DNA from: JADJQU01 sp035490315
GTDB lineage: Bacteria; Planctomycetota; UBA1135; GCA-002686595
DNA: 16,417 nt
NCBI GenBank assembly: GCA_035490315.1
Contig: DATHET010000338.1
Coordinates: 1 to 16,417 of the forward strand
Direction: 5' to 3'
Below are positions 8,621-15,551 of the stretch, piece after piece. Below the pieces are notes generated by a model. That model searched no databases. It was not told the DNA's origin and worked only from the letters and a program-made list of their open reading frames with translations. Position numbers and translations under genes: made by a program. Each line of letters begins with the position of its first letter. Position 1 is the first letter of the stretch.

Positions 8621-10489
8621 ATGCACGACATCGCACGAATTTTCGGTCTCGGCCTGGTGCTCGCGGCCTCGGCTCAGGCTCAAGAGCCGACCTCGCTGCG
8701 TGTCCAGGTGTCGAGTCCACAGCCTCAGGTTCTGGCCGAGGAGCTCGAGTCGCTCGGCTTCGACGTGATCGAAGGCTCGGTGGCCGCCGCTTCGCTGGAG
8801 CTGGTCGTGTCGCCGCAGTCCTTCGCCTGGCTCCAGACGCAGCACCTCGCGCCTACCGTCCTCGAGATCGGCCGTCCCTACTACCGGATCCAGGCCGAGG
8901 CCGGCGGCAGTGAGGGAGTAGTTCCCGTGGGCTACCCCGACGGCGCACAGATCCTGGCCGAGATGACACTCGCGGCGAGCAACTATCCTGCGATCTGCCA
9001 GCTCGTCGATTTGACGCAGCGCTATGGAACGCCGGCGACGGTGGAGGGCCGCCATCTCTACGCGCTCGAGATCTCGGACAACGTGCTGGTCGACGAGGAC
9101 GAGCCCGCGTCGCTGATCCTGTGCGGCTCGCACTGCCGCGAGCTCGCCACGATGGTGATCGGCCTGGACACGATCGCGCGCCTCACCAGCCAGTACGGAA
9201 TCGATCCGGGCTTGACCGCGCTCGTCGATGCACAGGAGATCTGGGTCCTGCCCAACGCCAATCCCGACGGCTACGACTACGTGTTCACGGCCAACAATCT
9301 ATGGCGCAAGAACCGCCACGTGTTCGCGAACGGCACGGGAGTCGACCTCAATCGGAATTATCCGTTCGGCTGGAGCTCCGGCTGCGCTGGCAGCACCAAT
9401 GCTTCCAGCGACACGTACAAGGGACCGAGCGCGGGCTCGGAAGCCGAGGTGGCGGCGGTGCTCGCGCTGCAGAGCGATCGGCGCTTCACGAAGATTCTCG
9501 ACTATCATTCCTCCGGCCAGGAGACGCTCTACGGATACGTGTGCTGGACCCATCCCTGGGCCTCGTTCCTCGCCGCAGAAGCCGCCGCGATTTCCACGGC
9601 GTCGGGATACGGCGGGAACATCCGCGTGCCCAGCGCCCACGGCGAGGAATGGCAGACGCCGCTCGCGACGACGGGCACCTATGGGTTCTTGACCGAGGTC
9701 GGAACATCGTTCCAGCCGAGCTACGTGACCGCGCAGGCCACGGCGGCCCAGGTGTTTCCCGGCACGAAGCTGGTCTTGCAGCGGCCGATCAGCCTTTCGG
9801 GTCACGTGGTCGACGCCTGCACGGGAGCGAAGCTCGCGGCGACGATCGATCATCCGGGAGTGGCCTTCACGCACGGCGAAACCAACGCGAGCTTCGGAGC
9901 CTTCGGGAGCTACCACGCCTTCCTGCCCAGTGGAACGACGAACGTGCGCTTCAGCGCGGCGGGTTACGTCAGCCAGACCTTTCCGATCGTCACCAGCGGG
10001 AATTCGGCGCAGGTGCTCGAGGTGGCGTTGGTGCGCACGAGCAACGCGAGTGCGTACTGCACCGCGAAGCTCAACTCCTTGGGTTGTCTGCCCGCGATCG
10101 CGTCGAGCGGTGTGCCGAGCGCCAGCGCGGGATCGGGATTCACGATCAGCGCGACCGATGTGATCAACAACAAGCCCGGCTTGTTGATCTACACGGACGG
10201 CGGCCGCGCCGCAGTTCCATTCTCCGGCGGCCTGCGCTGCATCAACTCGCCGATCCGCCGATCGATGGCGCTGAATTCAGCGGGCAATCCGCCGCCGAAT
10301 GATTGCTCCGGGGTCTATGCGCTGGATATGAATGCTTTCGCGAGCGGAAGTCTGGGAGGAAGTCCCGCGAGTTTCCTGCTCGTCCCCGGCACTGTCGTCG
10401 ACGCGCAATACTGGGGCCGCGATCCCGGCTTCGCAGTGCCGAACAATGCGACGCTGTCGAATGCGGTGGAATACACCGTATGTATGTGA
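8621..10489 (+). CDS. Secreted M14-family zinc carboxypeptidase with C-terminal planctomycete-type module
   Basis: The product is 622 aa. A signal peptide at about 1-20 ends in ASAQA. The M14 peptidase domain covers about 105-380. Its zinc ligands are His171 and Glu174 (SHCRE) and His296 (LDYHSSGQ). Substrate residues sit in NPDGYDY (214-220) and DLNRNYP (Arg245), and the catalytic Glu359 is in LTEVGTS. All active-site positions are intact, so it should cleave C-terminal residues from extracellular peptides. Residues about 391-472 resemble a carboxypeptidase regulatory-like beta-sandwich (SGHVVDACTGAKLAATI). Residues about 479-622 form a Cys-containing module (YCTAKLNSLGC ... WGRDPGF ... EYTVCM) that I associate with secreted planctomycete proteins; its role is unknown. 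The start at 8621 is chosen over the upstream in-frame ATG (8345) because it gives the signal peptide and follows AAGGGCGG. It is divergent from the sigma operon. Confidence 0.93.
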   Translation: MHDIARIFGLGLVLAASAQAQEPTSLRVQVSSPQPQVLAEELESLGFDVIEGSVAAASLELVVSPQSFAWLQTQHLAPTVLEIGRPYYRIQAEAGGSEGVVPVGYPDGAQILAEMTLAASNYPAICQLVDLTQRYGTPATVEGRHLYALEISDNVLVDEDEPASLILCGSHCRELATMVIGLDTIARLTSQYGIDPGLTALVDAQEIWVLPNANPDGYDYVFTANNLWRKNRHVFANGTGVDLNRNYPFGWSSGCAGSTNASSDTYKGPSAGSEAEVAAVLALQSDRRFTKILDYHSSGQETLYGYVCWTHPWASFLAAEAAAISTASGYGGNIRVPSAHGEEWQTPLATTGTYGFLTEVGTSFQPSYVTAQATAAQVFPGTKLVLQRPISLSGHVVDACTGAKLAATIDHPGVAFTHGETNASFGAFGSYHAFLPSGTTNVRFSAAGYVSQTFPIVTSGNSAQVLEVALVRTSNASAYCTAKLNSLGCLPAIASSGVPSASAGSGFTISATDVINNKPGLLIYTDGGRAAVPFSGGLRCINSPIRRSMALNSAGNPPPNDCSGVYALDMNAFASGSLGGSPASFLLVPGTVVDAQYWGRDPGFAVPNNATLSNAVEYTVCM

Positions 10490-10490
10490 A

Positions 10491-10596
10491 TACGGAGTCA
10501 GGTGAATTCGTCCGGAGTCGTGATGGCAATCCGCGCGCCGCGAAAGCGGCGCGCGGATTGCCATCACGACTCCGGACGAATTCACCTGACTCCGTA
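10491..10596. repeat. Perfect 51-bp inverted repeat with GAAA loop between convergent genes
   Basis: The left arm 10491-10541 (TACGGAGTCAGG...GCGCGCCGC) is the exact reverse complement of 10546-10596, with only GAAA (10542-10545) between them. After one mismatch the pairing continues for 4 bp outward (10486-10489 with 10598-10601), which takes in the stop codons of both flanking convergent genes. Each arm carries two CGGAGTC copies, at 10493-10499 and 10513-10519. It could act as a two-way transcription terminator or block, though no T-tract is present. Perfect arms of this length also suggest a recently inserted REP/MITE-like mobile palindrome. Confidence 0.95.
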
Positions 10597-10597
10597 C

Positions 10598-13500
10598 TCA
10601 CTTCCCCGCGGGCGTTCCTTCGCTCCCTCGCTTCGGCATCGGAAGATCGCGCGCGGGCAAGCCGTTTTCGCGGAAGACATCGAGCCAGTGGCGCCACTCG
10701 CGGTTCTCGTAGACGCTGCTGAGTCCAGAATACGAGCCGCCGCGGCGCACGATGCCGTAGCTGTCGACGAAAATCACCCAGGGCGTGCGGCCGAAGCTCG
10801 CCACGTCCTCGGCGTCGTGCACCAGGCCGTGCTCGAGGATTCCTGCTCGCCCGACGCCCAGGGCGCTGAATCGCTTGTTGATGTCGGCGATCGTCGGCTC
10901 GAAGAGCGGCGGCAATCCGCGCGGCACGCAAAGCAGCACCGGCTGGGAGCGCGGGCTGCGCTCGAGCTCGTCGGCGATTCCATCTCCCCAGCGCTTGAGC
11001 CGTGCGAGCCAGGCGTCGCTCTTCGTCGCCTCTTCGCCTTCGGTGGCGATCGTCGGCACGATCACGAGCAGCGCACCCTGGCTCGGCGCCTCGAAGCCCG
11101 TCATCGGCGCGCCCGTCGCGTCGCGCAGCGAAACGGAAGGACCGCCAGCGAGCGCGAGCACGTTCGGTGTCATGCGCGGCGGTCCGACGGCGCGCTCGAA
11201 GTCGAGCCGCCGCACGCTCGCTTCCTGCACGACGATCGCGCCCATGCTCGTGGCGAAACCGACGTAGCCTTGGATCGGAGACCCGTCGGTGTTGCAGTAG
11301 CTGCCGACGTGCTCGCCGTCGATGAACGCGTCGACGCGCGGGCCGTCGACGACCAGGCTGAGCTCGAAGGAAGTGCGCGAGCCGCCGAAATTGTGCCCGC
11401 CCGAGCCGAGGCCGCTGCCCAGGGCTCCATCGCGCTCGAATCCGCCGTCGAGATTCCACGAGAGCGATTCGAACGAAGGCTCCTTGTCGCTCGCTCCGAT
11501 CGCGAACAGGAAATCGCCGCCGGAAAACGAGAAGCGCACGCCCTGCTCGCGGCGCTGATACCCGAGCACGACCGCCGCGCTCGCGTAGGAAGTCGTGAAG
11601 CGCAAGCGCGCGTCGAAGCGCCATGCGCCGGGCAGATTCCATTCCTTCGAACGCGTGAAGGCATCCTGCTGCGCGGAATTCCGATCGATCTCACCGGTTC
11701 CGGCGCGCGGACGCGCACGGCCGACGTGCAGATCGCCGTTGGGCTCCGCGTACCACAGTTCGCGCACGCGCTTCTCCTCGTAACCCGTCAGGCCGTCCTC
11801 GACATAGCCGCCGACGCTGAGCCAGCGCCCATTCGAGCCGAACGCCGACGGGCCGATCGCGGGCTTGCTCACGACCGGAATCGGCTTGGGACTCAGTCCC
11901 AGTTGGGCAGCCAGACGCTCGCGCTCCGCCGCGAACCGTTGCGCGGCGCAAGCGTGGCCCGCGGCGACGCACGCGTCGCGCGCTTCGATCAACGCACTCT
12001 CGAGCTCGCGCAGACGCGGGAGCTGCATGGCGAAAGGAGCCTCATCCGCGGTCGCACAGCTCTGTGGAAAGCGTCTGATGGAGCGCAAGCAGAACGCGAT
12101 GTCGTCGCGATGGCGCGCCGTGAGCTTCTCGAACTCGCGCTCGGTCAGCGGTGAACGGCCATCCGCCGCGAGCGCCCAGGTGTAGGCCTCGATCGCGCCG
12201 CCCTCATCGCCAGCCGCCGCGAGAATCCGCGCCGCAGCGAGGGCCTGACCCTGCCCGAAGAAAGGCTCGGCTCGCGCGCGCGACCAGACCCAGGTGGGGG
12301 AGTCGTACACATAACCTTCGCCGCCCGCCGCACCAACCTCGGTGACGTAGCCCTCGGTGAACGGCTTGCGATCGCGCCAGTAGAAGCCCGCGATGAAAAC
12401 GCCGAAGTCCGCCGCGAACGCCGCGAGATCCTTCGGACGCCCGGCCTTGCCGTCGCAAAAGGTCTGCTCGAACAGCTCGCGCTGGCCGACCTTCGAGTTC
12501 GCGCAACGCTTCATGTACTCCGCGAGCTGTGCCGCGAACACCGGCTGCTTTGTCATGTCCCAGGTCGACAGGTACACGTACAACGCGTACCCCGCCGTGT
12601 AGTTGTCGCGATAATCCTCGAGCGTGCCCCCGACCAGCTTCTCGAGCTTGTCCAGCGCGCCATATCCCTTGATGAAGGCCGCTTCGATCGTCCCGAAAGA
12701 GGCGTGGTGCGCGACGAAGCTCTCGTCATCCGCGCGAGCAAACGCTCCGCCCGTCCAGACCGCGCGCCCCTCCGCGAGCCACGAAGGAATCCCCGGGAAC
12801 AGCGCGCCGTCGAATCGGTGCGTCAGCTCGTGCGTCAATCCGTGACCGAGGCCGTCGAGCGTGCCGCAGGAAAAACGCACCGTCGTGACGTCGCCGCTCT
12901 GGAACCCGCCGGCCCACCAGAACGGCGAACCCTCGCTCTCCAGACCGCTAGCTTCGGGGACGACGCGCACCAGCCCCTGGCGCTGGAGGAAAGGATCGCT
13001 CCCGTACCACGTCGCGAGCCTGCGGTGGTGCATCTCGATCGTCTCCGCGACCCCGCGCAGCGTCTCGAGTCCGCAATCGGTTTCGATGCGATAGCGACTC
13101 TCGGGGGAGAGCGCGACCGCGGGGATTCCGAAGTCGGCATGGGCGCGCGTGAATGCATCACCTTCGTCGCTGGTCAGCCATTCGAGATCCGCGACGACCC
13201 AGGGCGTCTCGCTCTTGATCAGCAGCTGCGCGCGCGCGCGAGCCAGGGCGGCCGTCGCCGATTTCGCGAAAGTCGCGAGGCTCCTCGGATGGGATCCCTG
13301 CAGGTCCTTGAATTCCGACTGCACGCACAGACCGCGCAGGACTCGCGCGGCGCGCGCTCCATCCGCGGTCTTGCCGCTGTCCAGCGCGCCGAGCATCTGC
13401 TTCTCGAGAGCCCGCAGCGTGCGCATCTGCAACGCTTCGGTCACGGAAGTCCAACCGGTGTAAGGCGGCAGGGTCGCGCGCAGTGCCGGCGATGGCGCGG

Positions 13501-13981
13501 CGAGATCCGTCGCGACCTGGCGCGCCCACCGGGCTACGAGCGCCTGCTGGCTGTCCATGCCCGCCGCCGTTTCGGCCCCGCTCGCGAACTTCGCGAGTTC
13601 AGCCACCGCCGCGGCTCGAGCGCGCACGACGTGTTCCAGCCACGGCGGAGTGTCGAGCAACGTTTTCAGATTCGTCGGCGCATCGGCCTGGCCCTTCGCG
13701 TTCGCGGCCGTCTCGAGCCATGCGTAGCTCCACAGCGCTCGCTCATCTCCATCGCTGGCGCGAACCTGCAAGGCCAGCTCGATCGGCTCGAGCGAATCGG
13801 GCAACACGGCGCGGGCGCGCTGGATGTGCTCGAGAGCGCGCGACGCGTCGCCAGCGGCGAACGACTTGCGCGCCAGCTCCAGCGCCGAAACTCCCGGTCC
13901 GCGCGCCGCAGGGGCCTGCACCGCCGAAGGCTTCTGCCCCTGCAGAATCAGCGCAAAGAGCAGGTGCGGAAAAGCCAGCAT
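10598..13981 (-). CDS. Large secreted HExxH-type putative metalloprotease with LamG-like domain
   Basis: From ATG at 13981 the product is 1127 aa with a hydrophobic signal sequence MLAFPHLLFALILQG. The frame stays open to ATG 14032, but those 17 codons have weaker GC bias at the third position and would place a hydrophilic stretch before the signal. Residues about 30-90 look TPR-like (AGDASRALEHIQRARAVLPDS). The metal-binding motif HELTH (His384, Glu385, His388) is followed by SWLAEGRAVW (Glu404), the gluzincin arrangement of peptidase-MA-like enzymes. Residues about 720-930 resemble a LamG/DUF1080 beta-sandwich (AWRFDARLRF, VDAFIDGEHVGSY, GYVGFAT). The last 150 or so residues (ALLVIVPTIAT ... 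WVIFVDSYGIVRRGG) recall a thioredoxin-like fold without a CxxC. No exact family is recognised; catalysis is inferred from the motif. It converges on the carboxypeptidase gene and is divergent from the met operon. Confidence 0.85.
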   Translation of the reverse strand: MLAFPHLLFALILQGQKPSAVQAPAARGPGVSALELARKSFAAGDASRALEHIQRARAVLPDSLEPIELALQVRASDGDERALWSYAWLETAANAKGQADAPTNLKTLLDTPPWLEHVVRARAAAVAELAKFASGAETAAGMDSQQALVARWARQVATDLAAPSPALRATLPPYTGWTSVTEALQMRTLRALEKQMLGALDSGKTADGARAARVLRGLCVQSEFKDLQGSHPRSLATFAKSATAALARARAQLLIKSETPWVVADLEWLTSDEGDAFTRAHADFGIPAVALSPESRYRIETDCGLETLRGVAETIEMHHRRLATWYGSDPFLQRQGLVRVVPEASGLESEGSPFWWAGGFQSGDVTTVRFSCGTLDGLGHGLTHELTHRFDGALFPGIPSWLAEGRAVWTGGAFARADDESFVAHHASFGTIEAAFIKGYGALDKLEKLVGGTLEDYRDNYTAGYALYVYLSTWDMTKQPVFAAQLAEYMKRCANSKVGQRELFEQTFCDGKAGRPKDLAAFAADFGVFIAGFYWRDRKPFTEGYVTEVGAAGGEGYVYDSPTWVWSRARAEPFFGQGQALAAARILAAAGDEGGAIEAYTWALAADGRSPLTEREFEKLTARHRDDIAFCLRSIRRFPQSCATADEAPFAMQLPRLRELESALIEARDACVAAGHACAAQRFAAERERLAAQLGLSPKPIPVVSKPAIGPSAFGSNGRWLSVGGYVEDGLTGYEEKRVRELWYAEPNGDLHVGRARPRAGTGEIDRNSAQQDAFTRSKEWNLPGAWRFDARLRFTTSYASAAVVLGYQRREQGVRFSFSGGDFLFAIGASDKEPSFESLSWNLDGGFERDGALGSGLGSGGHNFGGSRTSFELSLVVDGPRVDAFIDGEHVGSYCNTDGSPIQGYVGFATSMGAIVVQEASVRRLDFERAVGPPRMTPNVLALAGGPSVSLRDATGAPMTGFEAPSQGALLVIVPTIATEGEEATKSDAWLARLKRWGDGIADELERSPRSQPVLLCVPRGLPPLFEPTIADINKRFSALGVGRAGILEHGLVHDAEDVASFGRTPWVIFVDSYGIVRRGGSYSGLSSVYENREWRHWLDVFRENGLPARDLPMPKRGSEGTPAGK

Positions 13982-14088
13982 GAAGCATGTTGTACCGTGG
14001 GTCTTCGCACGCCGTACCACAGGCCGAGCCAATGGGGCTTCGAAGGATGAGATCGAAGGCCAGTCCGCCCGAATTCATCGAACGCGAC

Positions 14089-14116
14089 TTGACACCGAAC
14101 GCCGCGCGCCTAAACT
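14089..14116 (+). promoter_or_regulatory. Sigma70-like promoter of the met leader/metB operon
   Basis: A perfect -35 hexamer TTGACA (14089-14094) is followed after 16 bp by TAAACT (14111-14116), which matches 4 of 6 positions of the -10 consensus. The local drop in GC at the -10 stands out against the surrounding sequence. Transcription would start near 14122-14125 and run through the leader ORF and the terminator before metB. Confidence 0.7.
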
Positions 14117-14160
14117 TCCGCCCACCTCACAGACGGAATCCTTCGCCTGCGACCACGACC

Positions 14161-14253
14161 ATGACGAACAGCGGACACAAGACGACCTGCATGCGAATGC
14201 CCATGCCCAGCCCGGGTGGTGGTGCGTTCGTGCGAGGATGTCCGCGGCGATAA
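14161..14253 (+). CDS. Met-rich leader peptide of the metB operon
   Basis: A 30-aa ORF starts about 38 nt after the predicted transcription start and ends 30 nt before the terminator stem. Besides the start Met it contains three Met codons within five residues (CMRMPMP; ATG at 14191, 14197 and 14203), then SPGGG and a basic C-terminus. Met codons are normally rare, so this clustering before methionine biosynthesis genes, together with a terminator and an alternative hairpin, fits a control peptide. A ribosome stalling at Met codons for lack of charged Met-tRNA would leave the antiterminator strand (14210 onward) free. No Shine-Dalgarno is visible, which is also true of several genes here. Role is inference; only the ORF and structures are directly seen. 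Confidence 0.65.
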   Translation: MTNSGHKTTCMRMPMPSPGGGAFVRGCPRR

Positions 14254-14297
14254 AGGCCTGACGAGACTCTGACCGCGCGACGAACCACTGCCCGGGC
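14210..14297 (+). promoter_or_regulatory. Candidate antiterminator pairing in met leader
   Basis: Leader segment 14210-14223 (GCCCGGGTGGTGGT) can pair without interruption with 14284-14297 (ACCACTGCCCGGGC) over 14 bp including two G.U pairs. After one mismatch, 14225-14228 can also pair with 14279-14282. This pairing uses the whole left arm and loop of the terminator, so the two structures are mutually exclusive. A competing weaker pairing exists between 14152-14160 (ACCACGACC) and 14215-14223 (8 of 9 pairs), which could act as the protector. The antiterminator strand begins just after the Met codon cluster. Confidence 0.6.
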
Positions 14298-14310
14298 GCA
14301 GTGGTTTTTT
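14283..14310 (+). terminator. Intrinsic terminator (attenuator) upstream of metB
   Basis: AACCACTGC (14283-14291) and GCAGTGGTT (14298-14306) form a perfect 9-bp stem with a 6-nt loop CCGGGC, ending in six T (14305-14310). It lies 37 bp before the metB start and after the leader ORF, so it would stop transcription before the structural genes unless antitermination occurs. Confidence 0.88.
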
Positions 14311-14336
14311 CGTTTCCATCCCGCGCGACCTTTTCC

Positions 14337-14340
14337 AGGA
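14337..14340 (+). promoter_or_regulatory. Ribosome binding site of metB
   Basis: AGGA lies 7 nt before ATG 14348, in a window where most genes lack such a motif. It supports 14348 as the start and lies beyond the terminator, so metB is translated independently of the leader peptide. Confidence 0.7.
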
Positions 14341-14347
14341 ATTCGTC

Positions 14348-15550
14348 ATGTCTACCAGTCTGCATACGCTGTCCGTTCGTTCCGTAATCACTCCCACGCT
14401 CGACCTTTCGACCCTCGCCATCCACGGCGGCCTTTTTCCTGATCCGTCGACCGGCGCGATCCTCACGCCGATCCACCAGACCACGACGTACGTGCAGTCG
14501 GCGGTCGGCGTCGACAAGGGATTCACCTACACGCGCTCGGGCAATCCGACCGTCGCGGCGCTCGAGCGCAATCTCGGTGAGCTCGATGGCGGCTTGCCGG
14601 CGGTCTCTTTCGCCACGGGGATGGCGGCGCTGACGGCGCTGTTCCTGACTCTGTTGAAGAGCGGGGACGAGGTCGTCGTGTCCGATGTCGTGTACGGCGG
14701 GACGGTTCGGCTGCTACGCAAAGTGCTCGAGCCGCTGGGCATTCGATCGAAATTCGTCGACACGTCTTCGATCGAGAGCCTGCGCGGCGCGGTCAGCAGG
14801 AAAACGCGCCTGGTGCTGATCGAAACGCCGGCGAATCCGACGCTCAAGCTGACGGACATCGCCGCGGCGGCGGAGGTCGCGCACGAGGCGGGAGCTCTGC
14901 TCGCAGTCGACAACACGTTTCTCACGCCCGTGCTGCAGCGCTGTTTCGATCTCGGCGCGGACATCACGGTGTACTCGACGACGAAGCACATCGAGGGCCA
15001 CAACGCGACGGTCGGCGGGGCGGTCATCACGCGAGATGCGGAGCTGCGCGAGCGACTGCGCTTCTTGCAGAACGCGGTTGGCTTTGCGCAGGCGCCGTTC
15101 GAAGCGTGGATCACGTTGCGCGGGATCAAGACGCTGCCGCTGCGGCTCGAGCGGCACTCGCGCAATGCCCTGACGGTTGCGCGTTTTCTCGAGGACGATT
15201 CGCGCATCGCGAAGGTCCTTTATCCGGGGCTGCCGAGCTTCCCGCAGCACGAGCTTGCGCGGCGCCAGCACATCGATCACGGCGGGTTGATCGCTTTCGA
15301 GGTGAAGGGCGGAGCGCGGGCAGGAATTTCCCTGATGAACTCGGTCAAGCTCTGCGCGCTGGCCGAGAGCCTCGGCGCGGTCGAGACCTTGATCACGCAC
15401 CCGGCTTCGATGACGCACGCGACGATTCCGCCGGACGAGCGCGAGCGCATCGGCATCAGCGACGGGCTCGTGCGTCTCTCGGTCGGCCTCGAAGCGGCCG
15501 AGGACGTCGTTGCGGATCTCGATCAGGCCCTCGATGCAAAGGGGGCGTGA
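14348..15550 (+). CDS. metB: Cystathionine gamma-synthase family PLP enzyme
   Basis: The product is 400 aa, the usual length for the Cys/Met metabolism PLP-dependent family (cystathionine gamma-synthase or lyase). Phosphate-binding YTRSGNPT lies at 61-68, FATGMAA at 88-94, the PLP-ring Asp188 in AVDNTF and the Schiff-base Lys213 in YSTTKHIEGH. The C-terminal substrate region has THPASMTHATIP at 350-361 and Arg376 in GLVRLSVGLE. Synthase, lyase and beta-lyase members share these motifs. The choice of MetB rests on context: an aspartokinase-homoserine dehydrogenase gene follows after 1 nt, as in the E. coli metBL operon, and a Met-rich leader precedes it. It would join an activated homoserine ester with cysteine to make cystathionine on the route to methionine. 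An O-acylhomoserine sulfhydrylase activity cannot be excluded. Confidence 0.9.
   Translation: MSTSLHTLSVRSVITPTLDLSTLAIHGGLFPDPSTGAILTPIHQTTTYVQSAVGVDKGFTYTRSGNPTVAALERNLGELDGGLPAVSFATGMAALTALFLTLLKSGDEVVVSDVVYGGTVRLLRKVLEPLGIRSKFVDTSSIESLRGAVSRKTRLVLIETPANPTLKLTDIAAAAEVAHEAGALLAVDNTFLTPVLQRCFDLGADITVYSTTKHIEGHNATVGGAVITRDAELRERLRFLQNAVGFAQAPFEAWITLRGIKTLPLRLERHSRNALTVARFLEDDSRIAKVLYPGLPSFPQHELARRQHIDHGGLIAFEVKGGARAGISLMNSVKLCALAESLGAVETLITHPASMTHATIPPDERERIGISDGLVRLSVGLEAAEDVVADLDQALDAKGA
15538..15545 (+). promoter_or_regulatory. Ribosome binding site of metL
   Basis: AAAGGGGG ends 6 nt before ATG 15552 and lies inside the last codons of metB. Together with the 1-nt gap between stop and start it indicates coupled translation of the two genes. 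Confidence 0.7.
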
Positions 15551-15551
15551 C

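Larger units (their letters stand above)
13982..14347. other. Divergent intergenic region and met operon leader
   Basis: This 366-bp stretch separates the metalloprotease gene (minus) from metB (plus). The plus strand carries a sigma70-like promoter, a short Met-rich leader ORF, a candidate antiterminator and an intrinsic terminator, each listed separately. No promoter for the minus-strand gene could be assigned. No match to a known SAM or SAH riboswitch consensus was recognised. Confidence 0.7.

Noticed and set aside
8265..8720. Upstream extension of the sigma factor to an ATG at 8720
   Set aside because: The extra 152 residues have no sigma region, contain many Pro/Arg/Ser residues and overlap the signal peptide region of the divergent carboxypeptidase.
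10542..10545. The palindrome at 10491-10596 as an ordinary intrinsic terminator
   Set aside because: The stem is several times longer than usual and neither strand has a T-tract after it.
12704..14050. A 448-codon open frame on the plus strand opposite the HExxH protein gene
   Set aside because: Antisense shadow; the minus strand carries a signal sequence and a metalloprotease motif in the same interval.
14117..14310. SAM, SAH or other known riboswitch in the met leader
   Set aside because: None of the conserved core sequences I know for these aptamers is present, while a Met-rich ORF and an alternative pairing explain the leader better.
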